The notes under the pieces were generated by a model. It ran no database searches and had not been told where the DNA came from. It saw only the letters and a program-made list of their open reading frames with translations. A DNA stretch of 49,286 nucleotides from NCBI GenBank assembly GCA_018057765.1, contig JAGPDB010000013.1, forward strand, positions 1-49,286, written 5' to 3'. The translations under genes were made by a program, and so were the position numbers. How positions within the stretch are numbered: position 1 is the first letter of the stretch; the number at the start of each line of letters is the position of its first letter. Shown piece by piece: positions 33,000 to 42,234 of the stretch. The stretch comes from Acidimicrobiia bacterium. GTDB taxonomy: Bacteria; Actinomycetota; Acidimicrobiia; IMCC26256; JAGPDB01.

Positions 33000-33790
33000 A
33001 AATCGCTTCTTGGAATGTTAATTCACTTCGTGCAAGATTTGAGCGTGTAAAAGAATTTTTAGAACTAAATGATGATATTGATGTTTTATTATTACAAGAA
33101 ACAAAGTGTCAAGATAAGAACTTTCCTGAATTCGATATTCGAATATTGGGTTATGACGTTGCCCATTACGGCCTAAGTCAATATAACGGTGTTTGTATTA
33201 TTTCCAAGGAAGACTTAATTGACGTGAAAATTGGTTTAAATACTACTGAGGATCCATATATTAATGACGGCAGGATAATTTCAGCTACTGTCAATGGGAT
33301 CACAATAGTGAGTGTATATTGCCCCAACGGACGAGATATAGATAGCGAACATTATGAGATGAAGCTTAAATGGTTTGATCTATTAAAAGTAGAACTACAA
33401 AAACTTTTAATAGAAAATGAAAAAGTTATTGTAATGGGTGATTTTAATATTGTTCCAACGGATGCTGATGTTTATGATATTTCGAAAATTACTATGACAA
33501 CTCATGTTACAAAAAAAGAGCGTGAAAAATTATCTGCTATTTTAGAACTTGGTTTTATTGATTCGTATAGATGCCTATACCCAAAAGGCGAAGGATTCAC
33601 CTATTGGGATTATCGTAATGGTGATTTTAATAATAACCGAGGTTTACGCATAGATCTTGGGTTAATTTCAAATACTCTAGTTAATCGGCTAAAAGACGTA
33701 TCTGTTAGCCGAGAGTCGCGCATTGGCGACTCTCCTTCTGATCATGCTTGTATTATTTTAGAGTGTGATTCCAGTTATACTAAAACTTGA
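32996..33790 (+). CDS. xth: Exodeoxyribonuclease III (AP endonuclease)
   Basis: Xth removes 3' blocks and incises abasic sites in base excision repair. The 264-aa protein has KIASWNVNSLRARFERV, LLQETKCQD with catalytic Glu, VSVYCPNGRD, MGDFNIVPTD with the DxN motif, LRIDLGLIS and SDHACI at the end. The TTG start overlaps the purK stop in TTGA, a 4-bp overlap that implies translational coupling. It runs 33 bp past the end of the convergent 170-aa gene. Confidence 0.95.
   Translation: MKIASWNVNSLRARFERVKEFLELNDDIDVLLLQETKCQDKNFPEFDIRILGYDVAHYGLSQYNGVCIISKEDLIDVKIGLNTTEDPYINDGRIISATVNGITIVSVYCPNGRDIDSEHYEMKLKWFDLLKVELQKLLIENEKVIVMGDFNIVPTDADVYDISKITMTTHVTKKEREKLSAILELGFIDSYRCLYPKGEGFTYWDYRNGDFNNNRGLRIDLGLISNTLVNRLKDVSVSRESRIGDSPSDHACIILECDSSYTKT
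33711..33734 (-). terminator. 9-bp GC-rich hairpin inside xth, possible terminator of the 170-aa gene
   Basis: GAGAGTCGC (33711-33719) and GCGACTCTC (33726-33734) form a perfect stem with a 6-nt loop. It lies inside the xth coding region, 24 bp downstream of the stop of the minus-strand 170-aa gene. No T-run follows on either strand, so it would be a hairpin-only terminator at best. Confidence 0.3.
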
Positions 33791-34270
33791 AAAACTACCA
33801 GGACGACTATGAATGGGTGTGGTGCCAGGTTGGGCAACTGAACCAACTAATGTTAATGGTTCAAGTACGTCTAATCGTTCTACTAAGTTCCCGATTGTCG
33901 CCTTCTGCGCCTTAGTAGTTTTAAACTCACCGCTTTTAAGTATCTCTTTAAGTTCTTTTCTCACCGAGTTAATAGCTATTTTACCAGCAATGCTCTCAGG
34001 ATTTCTTAAAGCATTTTGCATCACTTTTGATATATCTCTTAATCGTGCTATCAGTGCATTATTTCTCTTAACATTTTCATATAATATTGTTATTGCACTA
34101 TAGATAGCATTAACTTCTCTCAATCTATTTTTTATTAATGCCTGAGAGTCCGATGATCTAACAGGTCTAACAACTGTTAATCCTGGAACATTCCGTGGAG
34201 AGCTTCCAAAATTATCAGCTCTTGTTTTAACGGGTTTTGCTACTATTGTATCTGGTTCTTCTGAAGCCAT
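33758..34270 (-). CDS. Hypothetical protein, 170 aa
   Basis: I do not recognise this protein. The N-terminal 45 residues look disordered (rich in Pro, Ser and charged residues), the middle (about 45-140) is basic and helical with LREVNAIYSAITILYENVKR, and the C-terminus is Gly/Ser/Pro rich. There is no signal peptide or membrane helix. An AAAGG Shine-Dalgarno precedes the ATG. It is convergent with xth (33-bp overlap) and divergent from the PAS gene. Confidence 0.65.
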   Translation of the reverse strand: MASEEPDTIVAKPVKTRADNFGSSPRNVPGLTVVRPVRSSDSQALIKNRLREVNAIYSAITILYENVKRNNALIARLRDISKVMQNALRNPESIAGKIAINSVRKELKEILKSGEFKTTKAQKATIGNLVERLDVLEPLTLVGSVAQPGTTPIHSRPGSFSSFSITGITL

Positions 34271-34407
34271 AATTTACCTTTCGACATTTAATCCTATTTA
34301 CACACTATAGCTAGGATGAGGCTTATATTCTAATATGTACGCATGGCGTAGCGCAATTCGACTAAACTAGAGCGATAAGTAATCAAGCGGCCCAAGGATG
34401 ATCCGAA

Positions 34408-36249
34408 TTGCAAGAACTAGCAAATGAATCAATATTAAGAGCAATTCTCCATTCATTACCCAATGCCGTTATAGCCCTTAACGATTCCGACATTATATTA
34501 GTTTCCAACAGTGGTGCATCAAAGCTGTTACAGACGAAAAGAGATCACTTAGAGGGTGGTTCAATATACCGATACCTACAACCCGGTGAAAATATTTCCA
34601 ATACTGCGAATACCGTAATTTTTAATACAAGCAATGGCAATATTTCCCTGACATGCATCTCAAAAGAAATCCAAGTTGATGATGAATCTATAAAAGTAAT
34701 ACTTTTAAAAGAACCCACAAATGAAACTAGCACCCTACTTAATACAGTTAAAGAATTTTCTAACAGTGATTTAGATCCATATCAAAAGCTATGCGATATT
34801 TTAATAGAAGAAAAAATAGCTGCTGACTGCCAAATAGTCGCAGTAAATGGAAAGTCAGCTGAAACAATTGCTTGGGCATCATCGAATCCTTCGAGTTCTA
34901 GTGGAATAAATTCTTCTACTCCTACAATTGAAATAAGTATTGATTCTGAAGATAAACAAAAAATTCAATTAGTGATTGTGCCATCTTCAACTCATGGACT
35001 TAATAAAAATGATTTAGACCTAATAGACCTATTCAAATCGCTAATACACTTAAAAGTAAATAATGATGAAACGTCATCCGATGCAAGTGGTTCGGAAGCT
35101 GCATTAGCACTAGCACTTAAATCTGGTGCAATGGGTTTATGTTTTTTTGATTTAAATTCACAAGACTGCTATCTATCAGATCGACTTGCAAATTGGAGCG
35201 GTTTGAACCCAGAGAAATTTGATGGAAAACTCATATCTTGGTTACAAACATTTATCCCCGAAGATACAAATAGGGTCACAGAATTATTTTCTAAGCTACA
35301 AGACCAGACTAGTTTTCGAACACTAGTAAATCTAAAATCTTTAGAAGATGGTGATAAGCGATTAGAAATTTCTGGTAGGCCAATTAATGAATCTGATAAA
35401 AACCAATGGGTAGCAATCATTAAAGATTATAAAGATGAAAATGAAGTTGAAGCTGCATGGAAAACCAGAATAGCAATGGAAGAAGCAGCGCGAATTGAAG
35501 CAGAGAATTCATTAGTTGAATTTGAAAATGTTTTGCACGACACTCTCCTACCTACAACTAGCGATGTAACTATTGTCCATTCTCGCCAAGATGCAGGTAC
35601 ATTCCATATCGTGCGACCCATAAATGAATCAACTTCACTTTATGGTGTTGGCGCAATAACAACAAATAGTCGAACCCAAGCCGTAGTTGGAGCTGCAATA
35701 GTTGCAACCATTGCAGATGTGCTTGCATCAAAAACTCAAAACGTAGAAGAATACGTTAAATTAATTCGAGATCATGCCCGTGCACGAGACATTGAAACTT
35801 CTATGTCAGCTGTACTAGTCACGAATGAAACAATTCATTCTGCAAGTATTGGTGGAGCGAGTGTATATATTTCAGGTAAACAATTTAGTGGTACCTTAAA
35901 AGTTACTGCTAATACGGCAATTTCATTAAGTAGTCACAGTGAAGCAAGTCCAGATTCTGTCGAAGTCGCAGCAAACGGCCGACCTTGGAAGATAATGACT
36001 AGCGTAATCGAGACTTTAAGCCACATAGAAACTAATAATGATTTAAATGAAAATATTATTTCGCTTGATGATGAATATTCTGGTGCTTATAAAAGCCCGA
36101 TCATTAAACCAATAATATCTGTAAGTGAAGCAAATACCAAAGGTTATGACAAAGATGATGAGGATGCAGAAAAAGAAGATTTAAATATATCTTTACCTGC
36201 AAATGAAAACGTAAGAGCGTTTCGTTCAGGTACTATTACACCTTCTTAG
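34408..36249 (+). CDS. PAS sensor protein with a degenerate SpoIIE/PP2C-type domain
   Basis: The 613-aa protein has an N-terminal PAS-like domain (about 10-75, SLPNAVIALNDSDIILVSNS), a low-complexity acidic middle (about 110-225), a second PAS-like region (about 233-350) and a C-terminal part (about 365-520) that follows the SpoIIE phosphatase layout: VLHDTLLPTTSDVTIVHSRQ and ARDIETSMSAVLVTNE with a terminal IGGASVYI strand. The metal-binding motifs of this family (GGDxYD and GDVxGHG) are replaced by AGTFHI and GAITTNS, so catalytic activity is doubtful. The TTG start has AAGGAT 8 nt upstream. Its stop shares TTAG with the etfA stop. Confidence 0.65.
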   Translation: MQELANESILRAILHSLPNAVIALNDSDIILVSNSGASKLLQTKRDHLEGGSIYRYLQPGENISNTANTVIFNTSNGNISLTCISKEIQVDDESIKVILLKEPTNETSTLLNTVKEFSNSDLDPYQKLCDILIEEKIAADCQIVAVNGKSAETIAWASSNPSSSSGINSSTPTIEISIDSEDKQKIQLVIVPSSTHGLNKNDLDLIDLFKSLIHLKVNNDETSSDASGSEAALALALKSGAMGLCFFDLNSQDCYLSDRLANWSGLNPEKFDGKLISWLQTFIPEDTNRVTELFSKLQDQTSFRTLVNLKSLEDGDKRLEISGRPINESDKNQWVAIIKDYKDENEVEAAWKTRIAMEEAARIEAENSLVEFENVLHDTLLPTTSDVTIVHSRQDAGTFHIVRPINESTSLYGVGAITTNSRTQAVVGAAIVATIADVLASKTQNVEEYVKLIRDHARARDIETSMSAVLVTNETIHSASIGGASVYISGKQFSGTLKVTANTAISLSSHSEASPDSVEVAANGRPWKIMTSVIETLSHIETNNDLNENIISLDDEYSGAYKSPIIKPIISVSEANTKGYDKDDEDAEKEDLNISLPANENVRAFRSGTITPS

Positions 36250-37259
36250 CTCTTTTTGGCTTTAATCGCATCTATAAGCTTGGGCAAAAAAGTATTTACG
36301 TCAGAAACAATTGCAATATCAGAGATTGAAAATACGGGTGCATCAATATCTGTGTTTATAGCAATTATTTTCTTCGAACCTTTCATACCAACTTGATGCT
36401 GTGTTGCCCCAGAAATACCACAAGCAAAATAGACATCTGGTTTTACGGTTTTACCTGTTTGTCCAACTTGTTTAGAGTATGGTACCCATCCAGCATCCAC
36501 TATAGCCCTCGTTGCTCCTGTCGCGCCCTGTAACAGATCAGCTAAAGCGCCAACTAGCTTTGTATAGTTCTCAGCAGATCCCATCCCTCGTCCACCAGAT
36601 ACAACGACCTTTGCATCTTCAAGCAAAATTCCTTCAGCTTCAGAATTGTCCTGAGAAATAACTTTTGTTATTTGACTATCATCAATCAAACTAGTTCCTG
36701 ATGTATTAGCCACTTCACAATTTATACCATCAGATTTTTCGGCAGTACACGATTTTGGTCTTAATAAAACAATTGCAACTTTCGAATTGTTCAATCTAGC
36801 TTTCACAATTTTGGTACCACCAAAAACCATGTGTGTTGTTACAATGCCACCATCGTCTATCTCAATATTATTTGCATTTGCTAAAACACTACAGTCTATT
36901 GCTACGCTAAGACATGCAGCAATGTCTCTTGAAGTATATGTTTGGGAGCCAAGGACTGTAACAAACTTATTAGCATCAACTAATGCTTGACTCTTTTTAG
37001 AAATAGCTCTACCGGTACCTGAACCAACTAGTTGATCAGCATTATCTACAAACTCAACACTAGTAACTCCATATTCCGATAGTGTTTCTGCACATCTAGA
37101 TTGGTCTAGTCCTTTATTGAATATATTTGTACCTAAAACTACATGCACTTCTGAACTGAGCTTATGACCCAAAGTGACATTTTCTAATGTTGATGTTGCT
37201 ATATTCTGTTCAGAATCAAATTCACCAATGACGATTATTATGTTATTGGACTTATCCAT
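36246..37259 (-). CDS. etfA: Electron transfer flavoprotein subunit alpha
   Basis: EtfA with EtfB passes electrons from acyl-CoA and other dehydrogenases to ETF-quinone oxidoreductase. The 337-aa protein has the C-terminal FAD-binding domain: VVSGGRGMGSAENY, AIVDAGWVPYSKQVGQTGKT, YFACGISGATQHQVGMKGS and IAINTDIDAPVF. The ATG overlaps the etfB stop by 1 base, so the pair is coupled. Length is standard. It is convergent with the PAS gene. Confidence 0.97.
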   Translation of the reverse strand: MDKSNNIIIVIGEFDSEQNIATSTLENVTLGHKLSSEVHVVLGTNIFNKGLDQSRCAETLSEYGVTSVEFVDNADQLVGSGTGRAISKKSQALVDANKFVTVLGSQTYTSRDIAACLSVAIDCSVLANANNIEIDDGGIVTTHMVFGGTKIVKARLNNSKVAIVLLRPKSCTAEKSDGINCEVANTSGTSLIDDSQITKVISQDNSEAEGILLEDAKVVVSGGRGMGSAENYTKLVGALADLLQGATGATRAIVDAGWVPYSKQVGQTGKTVKPDVYFACGISGATQHQVGMKGSKKIIAINTDIDAPVFSISDIAIVSDVNTFLPKLIDAIKAKKS

Positions 37260-38032
37260 TATAAAGCTCCTTGTGATTCTAATAGGTCAATAATTTTGCC
37301 AACACCTATTTCTTCGTCTTCGATTTTTTCTCCTGCACTTCTTACCTCGCTTGGCTCCATTTCGAAAACATTTTGATTATCTATATTTAGTTCGGTGAGA
37401 TCTATCCCTAAATCGGCGAGATCATAGAATTCTATAGGTTTAGATTTTGCGGCCATTATACCTTTGAAGTTAGGGTATCTTGGTTCAACACAACCCGCAG
37501 TTACGCTTACTATTGCCGGAAGTTTCGCAGAAACGATATCAATTCCTAATTCAGTCTGTCGATTAATTTTGATTACCCCATCGACAATTTCTACACTGGT
37601 TGCAAAACTTAAAACGCTAATTTTACGAAGCTCACCAATTTGTGCTGGCAATAAACCTGTATAACCGTCACTACTTTCTGTACCAGCAATTATTAGTTCA
37701 ATATTTTCTAATTTCGAAATTGCAGCATTTAACACTTTCGCTGTTGCCAAACTATGACTACCGGAAAGTTGTATATCAGAAATCACAATTGCATTATCTG
37801 CACCCATTGCGAGTGCATTCTTTATTCCAACTACCTCACTATTAGGTGCCATCGAGATAAGACTTACCTGACCCGACCCAACAGAATCTCTTAGCTGTAG
37901 AGCAAGTTCCACTCCATATAAATCTGCTTCGTCTATTGTTATTTTTCCTTCTCTATTAAACCTAAAATCACTATTTAGATTGCCGACGACACTCTGATCC
38001 GGAATTTGTTTAACGAAAACTGCAATATTCAT
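37259..38032 (-). CDS. etfB: Electron transfer flavoprotein subunit beta
   Basis: EtfB binds AMP and pairs with EtfA. The 257-aa protein starts MNIAVFVKQIPDQ, the conserved N-terminus; the ATG at 38032 has AAGGAAAA just upstream, which decides the start over an in-frame ATG further upstream. It has IAGTESSDGYTGLLPAQIGE, and ARxxAK-like FKGIMAAKSKPIE near the C-terminus. The 154-bp gap to the divergent gene at 38220 has no clear -35/-10 on the minus strand. Confidence 0.96.
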   Translation of the reverse strand: MNIAVFVKQIPDQSVVGNLNSDFRFNREGKITIDEADLYGVELALQLRDSVGSGQVSLISMAPNSEVVGIKNALAMGADNAIVISDIQLSGSHSLATAKVLNAAISKLENIELIIAGTESSDGYTGLLPAQIGELRKISVLSFATSVEIVDGVIKINRQTELGIDIVSAKLPAIVSVTAGCVEPRYPNFKGIMAAKSKPIEFYDLADLGIDLTELNIDNQNVFEMEPSEVRSAGEKIEDEEIGVGKIIDLLESQGAL

Positions 38033-38219
38033 TTTTTCCTTTTTTAAAATTATTAGCAACATACATGGTAGTAGAAACCTTTGCCCCATTTGGCCGTTTA
38101 AGGCTAGCCTATTATTCACAAGTTAAAACAATAATCAAAATATCTTGTGAGATTATTAAGAAATCTCTTTATTATTTATATTACTTATGGTTAACTTATA
38201 TTGTTGGGAAGGGATGATC

Positions 38220-40571
38220 ATGGGGGTGCCTATTGAAGATGGCTCTATTAGTTCTGAGAATTTTTGCTTACCAGATAATTTACACGTTTTAAATTCTTAC
38301 GAAAAAACTGTAAATTTAAATGAAGAAGATGAAACTAAGCCACCTCAAGATAGATATTTAGAAACAAAAGATTTTAGAATTCGTGCACTTGATTTAGTTC
38401 ATAAGTTAAGCAATGAAATATATGGTAGTTATTTGTCTGGTACTTTAATGCAAGAAGTATGTGAAATAATTACAAGTTCATTTCCTATAACATTTGCGTC
38501 TATTGAGAGATATGACGATCAAAACAATGTGATATTTAGTGCATTAAGTATTGATCAAAACCTTGAATTGATTCCTGAACCACGTGCGCTTTTGAAATTA
38601 GAAGATACATTATCTGGTGAAGTCATTAGAAGAAACTCTACATTGATATTTAGTAATAGAAATAAAGATGAAATGAATATTTGTCCTTCTATGTGTCAAC
38701 CAATGCGGATAAAACATTATATTGGAATTCCGATTATATCTAGCGGAAAGACAATAGGCGTATTCTCTATAGCTTCTATAAGAAACATCACAATTGATAA
38801 AGAAACAATTACGTGGGCTGAAACTATCGCACATCATTTATGCTCAATTTATGCACGTGAAGAAATACTCAAAAAAGTAAATAATAATGAAAAAATCGCA
38901 TATCAAATGTTAGAAGCGATTAGCGCTCCAACAATAATGTGCGACAATTCAGGTAATATTTTATTTGCAAATGATCGATTTAAAATGTCTGTGAATAAAT
39001 ACTTAAAAGGGAAATCCAGGGGTAAGACAATACATAATATCCTACATAGATTTAAAGAAATCGATATCTCAGGTGTTAATGAAAGACTATTTTACGAAAT
39101 GTTCACCGAGCTAACTATCGGCAATAAGACACAAGTGAGTTTTGATATATTAATAGCAAGAGGCTCAAATAGAAAATGGTTTTTAGTCAATTTGTCAAAA
39201 GTTTCAAATCAAGAAGCAGTAATTATTATGTTTTACGACATAACAAAAACTAAACACATTGAAGAAAAACTTGAACATGAAATTTTACATGATCCAACTT
39301 CTGGTCTCGCTAATAGAGTCTTATTTCACGAGAATTTAAATATAGCCTTGGAATATAGTTTTGAGAAACAGATACCAATATGCATATTTTCAATTGATGT
39401 AGGTAGATATGGCTTCATAGTTGAATCATTAGGACATGATGCCGCTGACGAAGTTATGTGTGATGCAGCAAAAAGAATTAAATTAAACACAAATGTCGAT
39501 GATCTCGTAGCGCGAGTTGGTTCGTCGGAGTTTGCAATATTATTTAAAAATATCAACAATCCTAATCAAGCACAGATTATGGCTAAAGAATTAGTAGACA
39601 CACTTAATGCTCCTTTTGATATATCCCATCAAGATATATTGTTAAAACCCTCAATAGGAATTACTGTCACAAATATAAGTAAATATTTAAATGCAGATAT
39701 TGTTTTACACGATGCACATTCAGCAATGACTTTATGTAGGGATACAGCAAAACAATCCTATGCTTTTGCCAGCCTAAAAGGTTCAGCATTTGCAATAAAG
39801 AAATTAAAAAGAGAAAAAGAGTTATCTAAGGCAATTTTAAATTCACAAATCAATCCTTTTTATCAAACGGAAATTGATTTAAATAGTGATCGGATTATTG
39901 GTGCTGAATCTCTAGCACGTTGGCATCACCCTCACCATGGCATATTGGCACCAAAGCACTTCATCGATTTAGCGGAAGAGACAAATCTTATTGGACCACT
40001 TTTTGAAAGTATGTTTACTCAAGTACTAAAGGATTTAATTACCTTATATGACAATGGTCACAATATCACAATATGGACAAACATTTCAGCAAATCAATTC
40101 CAAACACATAATATCGCAGAAATTATCAGCGGATTAATAAAATCTTTAGATGCACCTATTGATCTGATAGGTATAGAAATAACTGAAACAGCATTGATGA
40201 AAGATCTTAAATCTGCAAGTGTTGAATTTACAGAATTAAAAAAATTGGGCATTCAAATAGCTCTTGACGATTTTGGTACTGGATACTCTTCGCTGTCACA
40301 TCTTGCACAATTCCCAGTTGATCTATTAAAAATTGATCAATCATTTGTTGCTAATATGATTACTAATAAATCTTCAGCCGAAATAGTTTCAGCAGTAATT
40401 GGACTTGCACATGGGATGCAAATAAAAACTTTGGCAGAAGGTATTGAGACTATTTCACAACTAGAAATATTGCGTGATATCGGCTGTGACTTTGGTCAAG
40501 GATATTATTATAAAAGACCAATAGATTTTATTTCGTTTCAAAATCATATTGAAAACAAAATAAACAATTAA
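38220..40571 (+). CDS. GAF-PAS-GGDEF-EAL cyclic-di-GMP protein
   Basis: The 783-aa protein has a GAF-type sensor domain (about 45-220), a PAS domain (about 222-345), a GGDEF domain (about 350-510) and an EAL domain (about 520-775). The GGDEF motif is replaced by GSSEF in RVGSSEFAI, so cyclase activity is probably lost. The EAL domain keeps its key motifs (AESLARW, EITETALM, DDFGTGYSSL, LLKIDQSF, AEGIE), so it is probably an active phosphodiesterase. The start at 38220 has GGGAAGGG 6 nt upstream; an in-frame ATG at 38187 is an alternative start. No membrane segment is seen, so it is cytosolic. Confidence 0.9.
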   Translation: MGVPIEDGSISSENFCLPDNLHVLNSYEKTVNLNEEDETKPPQDRYLETKDFRIRALDLVHKLSNEIYGSYLSGTLMQEVCEIITSSFPITFASIERYDDQNNVIFSALSIDQNLELIPEPRALLKLEDTLSGEVIRRNSTLIFSNRNKDEMNICPSMCQPMRIKHYIGIPIISSGKTIGVFSIASIRNITIDKETITWAETIAHHLCSIYAREEILKKVNNNEKIAYQMLEAISAPTIMCDNSGNILFANDRFKMSVNKYLKGKSRGKTIHNILHRFKEIDISGVNERLFYEMFTELTIGNKTQVSFDILIARGSNRKWFLVNLSKVSNQEAVIIMFYDITKTKHIEEKLEHEILHDPTSGLANRVLFHENLNIALEYSFEKQIPICIFSIDVGRYGFIVESLGHDAADEVMCDAAKRIKLNTNVDDLVARVGSSEFAILFKNINNPNQAQIMAKELVDTLNAPFDISHQDILLKPSIGITVTNISKYLNADIVLHDAHSAMTLCRDTAKQSYAFASLKGSAFAIKKLKREKELSKAILNSQINPFYQTEIDLNSDRIIGAESLARWHHPHHGILAPKHFIDLAEETNLIGPLFESMFTQVLKDLITLYDNGHNITIWTNISANQFQTHNIAEIISGLIKSLDAPIDLIGIEITETALMKDLKSASVEFTELKKLGIQIALDDFGTGYSSLSHLAQFPVDLLKIDQSFVANMITNKSSAEIVSAVIGLAHGMQIKTLAEGIETISQLEILRDIGCDFGQGYYYKRPIDFISFQNHIENKINN

Positions 40572-40582
40572 ACTACTATATT

Positions 40583-41434
40583 GTGATTTCCAATAAATAT
40601 AAAATATATTCTGATATTGAACTCAGCATTACACACTTTACTCCCCATGCAAACAAAAATGTTCCTACAGTTATTTGTATTCATCCGACTGGATTTGTTT
40701 CAGATATGTATGCTTCTCTTGCTGCTCATCTTAGGAATATAAATATCTTTAGTTTAGATTTGAGAAGCCATGGTAATAGCCAGCAAGGAAATGTTAAAGA
40801 TTGGTCTCACTTAGGCAATGATTTATTTGCTGTATTCGATTTTTTAAAAAGATTCACAAATCAAAACAAATTTTTTGGTGTAGGTATATCTTCAGGTTCA
40901 AGTTCATTGGCGATGCATGCTGCTAAATATCCTAATGATTTTCATGGTTTGTATTTATGTGAACCTATAATATTTCCGCCTGACACAGAATTAAAAAATA
41001 GAGAATTCTTAGCGCTAAGTGCAAGAAACCGCAGAGATACCTTTAAAAATAGTTTAGAAGTATATGAACGATTTTCATCTCGTGGTGTATTTTCTACATT
41101 AGATAGATCCACTTTGGCACTTTACTCAAAGTATGGATTTAAAAAGAACGATTCAGGAATAACACTAAAGTGTAAAAAAGAAGACGAAGAATCAATATAT
41201 AATTCTGGCACTTCTAACGATGTGTGGCGGAAATTGAAATCAATAACTGCTAGAACCATTATCGTATATGGCGAAAAATCCAACACAATGAACAAAAAAC
41301 AAGCTACAGAAATCGCAGCTCAGATCCCTAATTCAAAAATAGAAATGCTTAAAAACGTGGGACACTTTACACTATTCGAAAATCCCACTCTAGGAGCAGA
41401 ATCTATAGAGCGTTTCATCCGATCAACAAGTTAA
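40583..41434 (+). CDS. Alpha/beta hydrolase
   Basis: The 283-aa protein has the nucleophile elbow GISSGSSS with the G-x-S-x-G pattern (near residue 102), HPTG oxyanion region near 32, and a terminal catalytic His in VGHFTLFENP; an acid candidate lies in YGEKSN. It looks like a complete serine hydrolase of the esterase/peptidase type. The substrate is unknown. It uses a GTG start, 11 bp after the EAL gene, and likely shares its transcript. Confidence 0.85.
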   Translation: MISNKYKIYSDIELSITHFTPHANKNVPTVICIHPTGFVSDMYASLAAHLRNINIFSLDLRSHGNSQQGNVKDWSHLGNDLFAVFDFLKRFTNQNKFFGVGISSGSSSLAMHAAKYPNDFHGLYLCEPIIFPPDTELKNREFLALSARNRRDTFKNSLEVYERFSSRGVFSTLDRSTLALYSKYGFKKNDSGITLKCKKEDEESIYNSGTSNDVWRKLKSITARTIIVYGEKSNTMNKKQATEIAAQIPNSKIEMLKNVGHFTLFENPTLGAESIERFIRSTS

Positions 41435-41442
41435 AAACAAGA

Positions 41443-41448
41443 TAAGAT
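41443..41448 (+). promoter_or_regulatory. Candidate -10 box for the RecB-family nuclease gene
   Basis: TAAGAT, 6 nt, GTG at 41455; no Shine-Dalgarno. It overlaps the 20-bp gap after the hydrolase gene. Confidence 0.4.
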
Positions 41449-41454
41449 CTAATT

Positions 41455-42234
41455 GTGCTATTAGAAACACCAAAGAGCTATTCCCCATCATCGTTGTCAC
41501 AATTTACTTCATGCCCTCTAGCATTTAGATATTCATATATTGAGAGACGAGAGAGAAAGCCACAATATGCTGCAACTAAAGGCTCAATAATTCATAGAGC
41601 ATTAGAATTATTATTTGAAAATGATCCAGAGCAAAGAGATCATGTTCAAGCAAAACGTAGCTTAGAAATGGCATTTAAAGAATACGAATCAATTTCTGAT
41701 CTTGTAGATTTAAATTTATCTGAAAATGAGCTAAAGGAATTAATTAATTCGAGCTCACTTTTAATTGATAAATATTTTCAAATCGAAAACCCCAAAAGAA
41801 CTAACACTATTGGCCTAGAATTAAAACTTGAGGCAGAAATTGATGGGATAACTTTAAGAGGTATCATCGACAGACTTGATATTGATGATAATGGCGATCT
41901 TATAGTAATAGATTATAAAACTGGTTCTGTCCCATATAAACAAATGGAAAATTCGAAAATGGATTCGATGCATATATATTCACTTTTATGCCTCGAGAAC
42001 TTTGGAAAGTTGCCTGCGCAAATACAACTCATCTATTTATCAAAACCTGTAATAATTTTAGGAACACCTTCTGAACATTCGATTAAATCAATTGCAAATA
42101 AATCTAAAGCAATAGCTACAGCTGTAAAAATAGCAGTAGATAATGTCGATTTCCGACCGAAAGTTTCAAGACTATGTGATTGGTGTAGCTTTCAAGAACT
42201 ATGTCCTGCAAAAGGTGGCATGATACCCAAATGA
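41455..42234 (+). CDS. RecB-family PD-(D/E)XK nuclease with Fe-S cysteines
   Basis: The 259-aa protein resembles Cas4 and the AddB/RecB nuclease domain. It begins with SPSSLSQFTSCPLAFRY, has the nuclease core GIIDRLDI (acidic residue near 139) and IDYKTG with D153 and K155, and ends with LCDWCSFQELC. Cys20 together with C241, C244 and C250 would bind a 4Fe-4S cluster, as in Cas4-like enzymes. This is probably a stand-alone actinobacterial RecB-family exonuclease. No CRISPR array or cas gene is nearby. The GTG start follows the leaderless pattern. It overlaps the PAP2 gene by 4 bp. Confidence 0.85.
   Translation: MLLETPKSYSPSSLSQFTSCPLAFRYSYIERRERKPQYAATKGSIIHRALELLFENDPEQRDHVQAKRSLEMAFKEYESISDLVDLNLSENELKELINSSSLLIDKYFQIENPKRTNTIGLELKLEAEIDGITLRGIIDRLDIDDNGDLIVIDYKTGSVPYKQMENSKMDSMHIYSLLCLENFGKLPAQIQLIYLSKPVIILGTPSEHSIKSIANKSKAIATAVKIAVDNVDFRPKVSRLCDWCSFQELCPAKGGMIPK

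Noticed and set aside
34338-34350. Dyad TACGC-ATG-GCGTA upstream of the PAS gene
   Set aside because: Only 5-bp arms and no correctly placed promoter; could be chance.
41455-42234. Cas4 with a hidden CRISPR array
   Set aside because: No repeat-spacer structure or other cas gene is visible anywhere in the window.
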